Under the pieces are notes generated by a model that did not search any database, was not told where the DNA came from, and saw only the letters and a list, made by a program, of their open reading frames with translations. A stretch of DNA of 54,607 nucleotides from Fibrobacter sp. (GTDB taxonomy: Bacteria > Fibrobacterota > Fibrobacteria > Fibrobacterales > Fibrobacteraceae): NCBI GenBank assembly GCA_017642335.1, contig JAGCPF010000031.1:1-54607 (forward strand), in the 5' to 3' direction. A program made the position numbers and the translations under genes. Shown here piece after piece: positions 53,001 through 54,607 of the stretch (position 1 is the stretch's first letter; each line of letters begins with the position of its first letter).

Positions 53001-53167
53001 TGTACATTTCTGGAGCTACTCCAGACAAACACTTCGCCATTATGGATTTACAAGGTCGCATCTTTCTTCGCGGAATTTCTATGACGGACTTTACGGTGAC
53101 GCTACCTCGTTCCGGTTCATACATCGTTCATTTAGACAAAAGAACCGTCAAAGTCCATATCCGTTAA
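50042..53167 (+). CDS. Large GLUG/InlB-repeat-like secreted surface protein with poly-Ser linker
   Basis: A 1041-residue exported protein, possibly an adhesin. After signal peptide MKKTLFGFTVLSLLSGTTFA, residues about 30-470 hold irregular repeats of the GLUG kind (GGIxxxNxGxIxxSxNYGxI), probably a beta-solenoid. Residues about 560-835 hold InlB-type B repeats (YTFDGWLKLSDYEYQATF, YEFSGWVPEP). Residues about 840-975 are a poly-Ser linker of SSSS blocks with Ala-Lys-Gln words, encoded by 21-base repeats. The last about 70 residues form a sorting-type beta module (FAIMDLQGRIFLRG ... RTVKVHIR). Markedly A+T-rich compared with coaBC and flanked by dispersed repeats, suggesting separate acquisition. 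Ligand unknown. Confidence 0.88.
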   Translation: MKKTLFGFTVLSLLSGTTFANWSGANSEPNKATIDGNTFYEISSPEELAWFAEQVNLGYTSINAVLKKDIVFYKDSLTDENKGSAHTWTPIAKNPENAFSGIFDGAGYKIQGVYLEDHDYSYINGDRLGFFGVISAKGIVKNVNFEKNYMSISYPDGTSPYTSKKISFGPLAAKNNGTIKDVSIGGTVKFEIPVIDKNPEISYGSGVVGENVGTMSNIVFSGSIISKSSSTNIGGITATNKGLLDSVFNKGTFILDSSFVHYVGGITYDNTANIRHSENYADIITKNLFMSGGIASNSTDSLNVISHCRNYGNIESNNYNESVYGGIAAYTMGSIYYSENYGKIKVYLLSPTYGCSGLACVTSGGKVGGIVGVADSRSGSIISRPSVYIDRNTNYGNITAYTKTINSLSTPTPSVGGIIGHSKAGYLTNNRNFGDLNLSGTMGFLGSIAGHVDSAYKSSSIVGGNYSICTLSNTATGLNTKKGTLAQIYGTQKIYTNYGFTKQDKLLFSSDSLAFLLNKREISSSSFDNTQAWSRGVSGPVLTDETHHPAFQVMFYTAESSFLKMVYTDSTGIIKDFPTPPEKEDSVFLGWRYSKKTNQDSLRMVNLNVPINNDYKLYAFYGDKSIERKMYTFYYSNGSIIWSSVTRDDGSIPFPGTLSKKASAQYTYTFDGWLKLSDYEYQATFISHIRSYEIKFYKNCNGGAGSLIFKDTVEYGQIPEYKGVDISCPSTNKYDIAFSGTWYPPLEPVTGTQFYNAVLDSTYRKYNITFLNYDSVTVLQQTLWEYNSIPKYKGDLPTKPSAGNKIYEFSGWVPEPTNVTGEAFYYAKYDSVKVLPSSSSSSIVVSSSSIAVSSSSTIKSSSSIVASSSSAKQSSSSAKQSSSSAKQSSSSIVKSSSSVAASSSSAKKSSSSVAQSSSSVVKSSSSATTSSSSKVVSSSSIAKSSSSVKEASSSSKKAVSSSSEKGSKVIDAGPRPQFTLQTHGRTLYISGATPDKHFAIMDLQGRIFLRGISMTDFTVTLPRSGSYIVHLDKRTVKVHIR
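52640..52712. repeat. 21-base tandem repeat in the poly-Ser linker
   Basis: About three and a half near-perfect 21-base units encoding Ser-Ser-Ser-Ser-Ala-Lys-Gln. Frame-neutral length variation is expected. Confidence 0.88.
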
Positions 53168-53196
53168 TTATTGCAGCTAAATATTATCACATTTTT

Positions 53197-53225
53197 CGTC
53201 TGTAGCATTCGCTACAGACGTTTTT
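53197..53225 (+). terminator. Terminator of the 1041-residue protein gene
   Basis: CGTCTGTAGC, loop ATTC, GCTACAGACG, then TTTTT: a perfect 10-bp stem. Confidence 0.95.
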
Positions 53226-53232
53226 CTTTCAA

Positions 53233-53412
53233 TTACACTGAGCGCATTTTTTCGCGAACAGTTTTTTTCCCAGCAAGCCACGGAACAAATCTGTTGACAT
53301 TGACAAGGTAAATGGATTGCACATGGCCAAGCGCAACCAAACTAATAGCCAAAGCCTTGCAATTGTCAATCCAAGAGATGCGTTTTATGATGCGAGATTC
53401 GCGAAGTTCCAT
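53233..53412 (-). pseudogene. Remnant of an acyltransferase-3 family gene
   Basis: A 59-codon frame, MELRESRIIKRISWIDNCKA then LAISLVALGHV. The sequence RISWIDNCKALAIxLVxLGHV is the typical first membrane helix of acyltransferase family 3 (O-acetylase) proteins, which are normally over 300 residues and have about ten helices. Here it stops soon after (FVPWLAGKKTVREKMRSV) and no further family sequence follows downstream before the surface-protein terminator. No ribosome site is visible. I read it as a gene reduced by deletion to its 5' end; a genuine small membrane protein is less likely. Confidence 0.5.
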
Positions 53413-53458
53413 ATTGCAATAATATAAAATTTATATGCATTTCGAGACGTGTATGGCG

Positions 53459-53484
53459 ACCCCGGCACTGAGGTCGGGGTGACA
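53459..53484. repeat. Intergenic dispersed repeat, right cluster, unit 1
   Basis: ACCCCG, ten bases, CGGGGT, then GACA; shares CGGGGTGACA with the unit at 49851. Confidence 0.6.
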
Positions 53485-53513
53485 ACGTAGAATGGATGTG
53501 TATGGCAACCCAT

Positions 53514-53548
53514 AAAAAAAGAAACCCCGCGGTTTTACCCACGGGATT
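53514..53548 (-). terminator. Terminator of rpsA
   Basis: Minus strand: AATCCCGTGG, loop, CCGCGGGGTT with two G:U pairs, then a run of seven T after two bases. Confidence 0.85.
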
Positions 53549-53571
53549 CCTTAATAGCCAGAAAGAGATTG

Positions 53572-53600
53572 CGTCACCCCTTTCGGGGTTCACAATGACA
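53572..53600. repeat. Intergenic dispersed repeat, right cluster, unit 2
   Basis: Contains ACCCC-TTTC-GGGGT and ends in ATGACA. It lies between the rpsA stop and its terminator, so it is transcribed in the rpsA 3' untranslated region. Confidence 0.55.
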
Positions 53601-53605
53601 TTTCA

Positions 53606-54607
53606 TTAAGCTTCTTCGGCAGGCTTTTCAGCGGCTTCTTCAGCCGGTTTTTCAGCAGCCTTCTTCTTGGTGGCCTTCTTCTTCGGAGCGACAGCGTCAC
53701 CGATCGTGGTGCCGTTTTCGCCCGGCTTGTGAGAGTCCATCCAAGCGGCGAGCTCGGCGGATTCACGGTTCTTGAAGTAGTCCACCACGGAGAGGAAGAT
53801 CTTGCGGTTGTTCTGGTCAATTTCCGTCACAACAGCCGGAACTTCGTCGCCAACCTTGAATGCATCGGCCGGAACCTTGATGTATTCGGTGGTGAGCTTG
53901 GAGACCGGGATGAAGCCTTCGATACCGTCGGCGAGTTCAACCACGACGCCGCGGTCGAGCATACGGACAATCTTGCCCTTGACTTCGGAGTCAACCGGGT
54001 AAGTGGTCTCGATGGAATCCCACGGGTCTTCGGTGAGGTGCTTCATGGAGAGGGAAATGCGGCGCTTTTCCTTATCGACAGCGAGCACGACGCATTCGAC
54101 CTTGTCGCCCTTCTTGACCATTTCATTCGGGTGAGTGATCTTCTTGGTCCAGGACATGTCGGACACGTGGATGAGGCCGTCCACACCTTCCTTGATTTCG
54201 ACGAAGGCGCCGAAGGAAGCGATGTTGCGGATTTCGCCGACCACGCGGGCACCCGGGGGAAGTTCAGTTTCGATGGAATCCCACGGATCGCTTTCGAGCT
54301 GCTTCATGCCGAGAGAGATGCGTTCGGCATCTTCTTCGACCTTGAGAACGACAGCTTCGACTTCCTGACCGACGGTGAGGATCTTGGACGGGTGCTTGAC
54401 ATGCTGCGTCCAGGACATTTCGGAAACGTGGATGAGGCCTTCGACACCAGAATCCAGTTCGACGAATGCACCGTAATCGGTGATGGAAACAACCTTACCC
54501 TTAACGATAGCGCCTTCCGGATAACGTTCGGCGATATCCTTCCACGGATGCGGCTTAAGCTGCTTCATGCCGAGAGAGATACGTTCCTTCTTGTCGTTGA
54601 AGTCGAG
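53606..54607 (-). CDS. rpsA: 30S ribosomal protein S1, 3' part
   Basis: The last 333 residues of ribosomal protein S1, which binds mRNA at initiation; the 5' part lies beyond the window and the frame is open to the last base. The tail of one S1 (OB-fold) domain and three complete ones are visible. The first two are canonical (GKVVSITDYGAFVELDSGVEGLIHVSEMSW and GEIRNIASFGAFVEIKEGVDGLIHVSDMSW). The last is degenerate (GKIVRMLDRGVVVELADGIEGFIPVSKL). Linkers repeat the GMKQLESDPWDSIE word. The C-terminus carries a Lys/Ala/Glu/Pro tail (KKKATKKKAAEKPAEEAAEK), which is not a folded domain. Confidence 0.95.
   Translation of the reverse strand, partial: LDFNDKKERISLGMKQLKPHPWKDIAERYPEGAIVKGKVVSITDYGAFVELDSGVEGLIHVSEMSWTQHVKHPSKILTVGQEVEAVVLKVEEDAERISLGMKQLESDPWDSIETELPPGARVVGEIRNIASFGAFVEIKEGVDGLIHVSDMSWTKKITHPNEMVKKGDKVECVVLAVDKEKRRISLSMKHLTEDPWDSIETTYPVDSEVKGKIVRMLDRGVVVELADGIEGFIPVSKLTTEYIKVPADAFKVGDEVPAVVTEIDQNNRKIFLSVVDYFKNRESAELAAWMDSHKPGENGTTIGDAVAPKKKATKKKAAEKPAEEAAEKPAEEA

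Noticed and set aside
53366..53593. 75-codon minus-strand open frame in the repeat cluster
   Set aside because: It runs through the dispersed repeats and the rpsA terminator and has no ribosome site.

Overview
The window looks like a chromosome segment of a Fibrobacter (phylum Fibrobacterota), probably a gut cellulose degrader related to F. succinogenes. This is inferred from content, not from a search. The signs are: secreted GH9, GH5, two GH10 and CE8 enzymes with a beta-rich C-terminal module of the type IX secretion sorting kind; many lipoproteins with long poly-Ser linkers and a FW-x-A-C lipobox; two members of the Fibrobacter-expanded TIGR02147 family; and a monomeric isocitrate dehydrogenase. 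Coding density is high. Housekeeping genes are moderately GC-rich, while several surface-protein genes are visibly richer in A+T.

Layout. 1-6.6 kb: end of gpmI, a Cys-rich lipoprotein, an orphan HlyD/MacA-type adaptor, a cation diffusion facilitator, an aldo/keto reductase and an M16 peptidase. 6.7-12.4 kb: GH9 cellulase, a non-coding stretch, an HMGL-like aldolase-fold enzyme and a secreted M6 metalloprotease. 12.5-18.2 kb: maeB, then a TIGR02147 gene coupled one base apart to a three-repeat lipoprotein. 18.3-26.6 kb: GH5 cellulase, polA, a small lipoprotein, nnr and a paralogue of the first lipoprotein. 26.7-32 kb: tandem GH10 xylanases and a DUF2341/LamG-like lipoprotein. 32-36 kb: a solitary OLD-family ATPase/TOPRIM nuclease and icd. 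36.1-40.3 kb: a second TIGR02147-lipoprotein pair, divergent from a pectin methylesterase. 40.4-44.3 kb: three related Ser-rich lipoproteins. 44.4-49.7 kb: a compact leftward run coaBC, a uracil-DNA-glycosylase-like protein, dnaB, mlaE, mlaF. 50-53.2 kb: a 1041-residue GLUG/InlB-like surface protein between repeat clusters. 53.2-54.6 kb: an acyltransferase-3 remnant and the 3' part of rpsA.

How it fits together. The hydrolases cover cellulose (GH9, GH5), xylan (GH10 x2) and pectin (CE8), with a secreted protease and many outer-membrane lipoproteins, so about half of the window serves the cell surface and plant-wall attack. A perfect TGTGA-N6-TCACA box lies upstream of the GH5 gene and fits control by a CRP/FNR-type regulator.

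The most interesting pattern is the repeated TIGR02147 + lipoprotein cassette. The two copies share a one-base stop-to-start gap with an AAGGAGG inside the first gene, related lipoprotein N-termini (TEPNT after the lipobox), and a promoter with TTGACT and a 17-base spacer whose -10 ends 6-7 bases before the ATG. That geometry predicts leaderless transcripts. An extra dyad lies further upstream in each copy. This may be a family of locally controlled surface-lipoprotein modules. No tRNA, rRNA, CRISPR array, insertion sequence or prophage was recognised.
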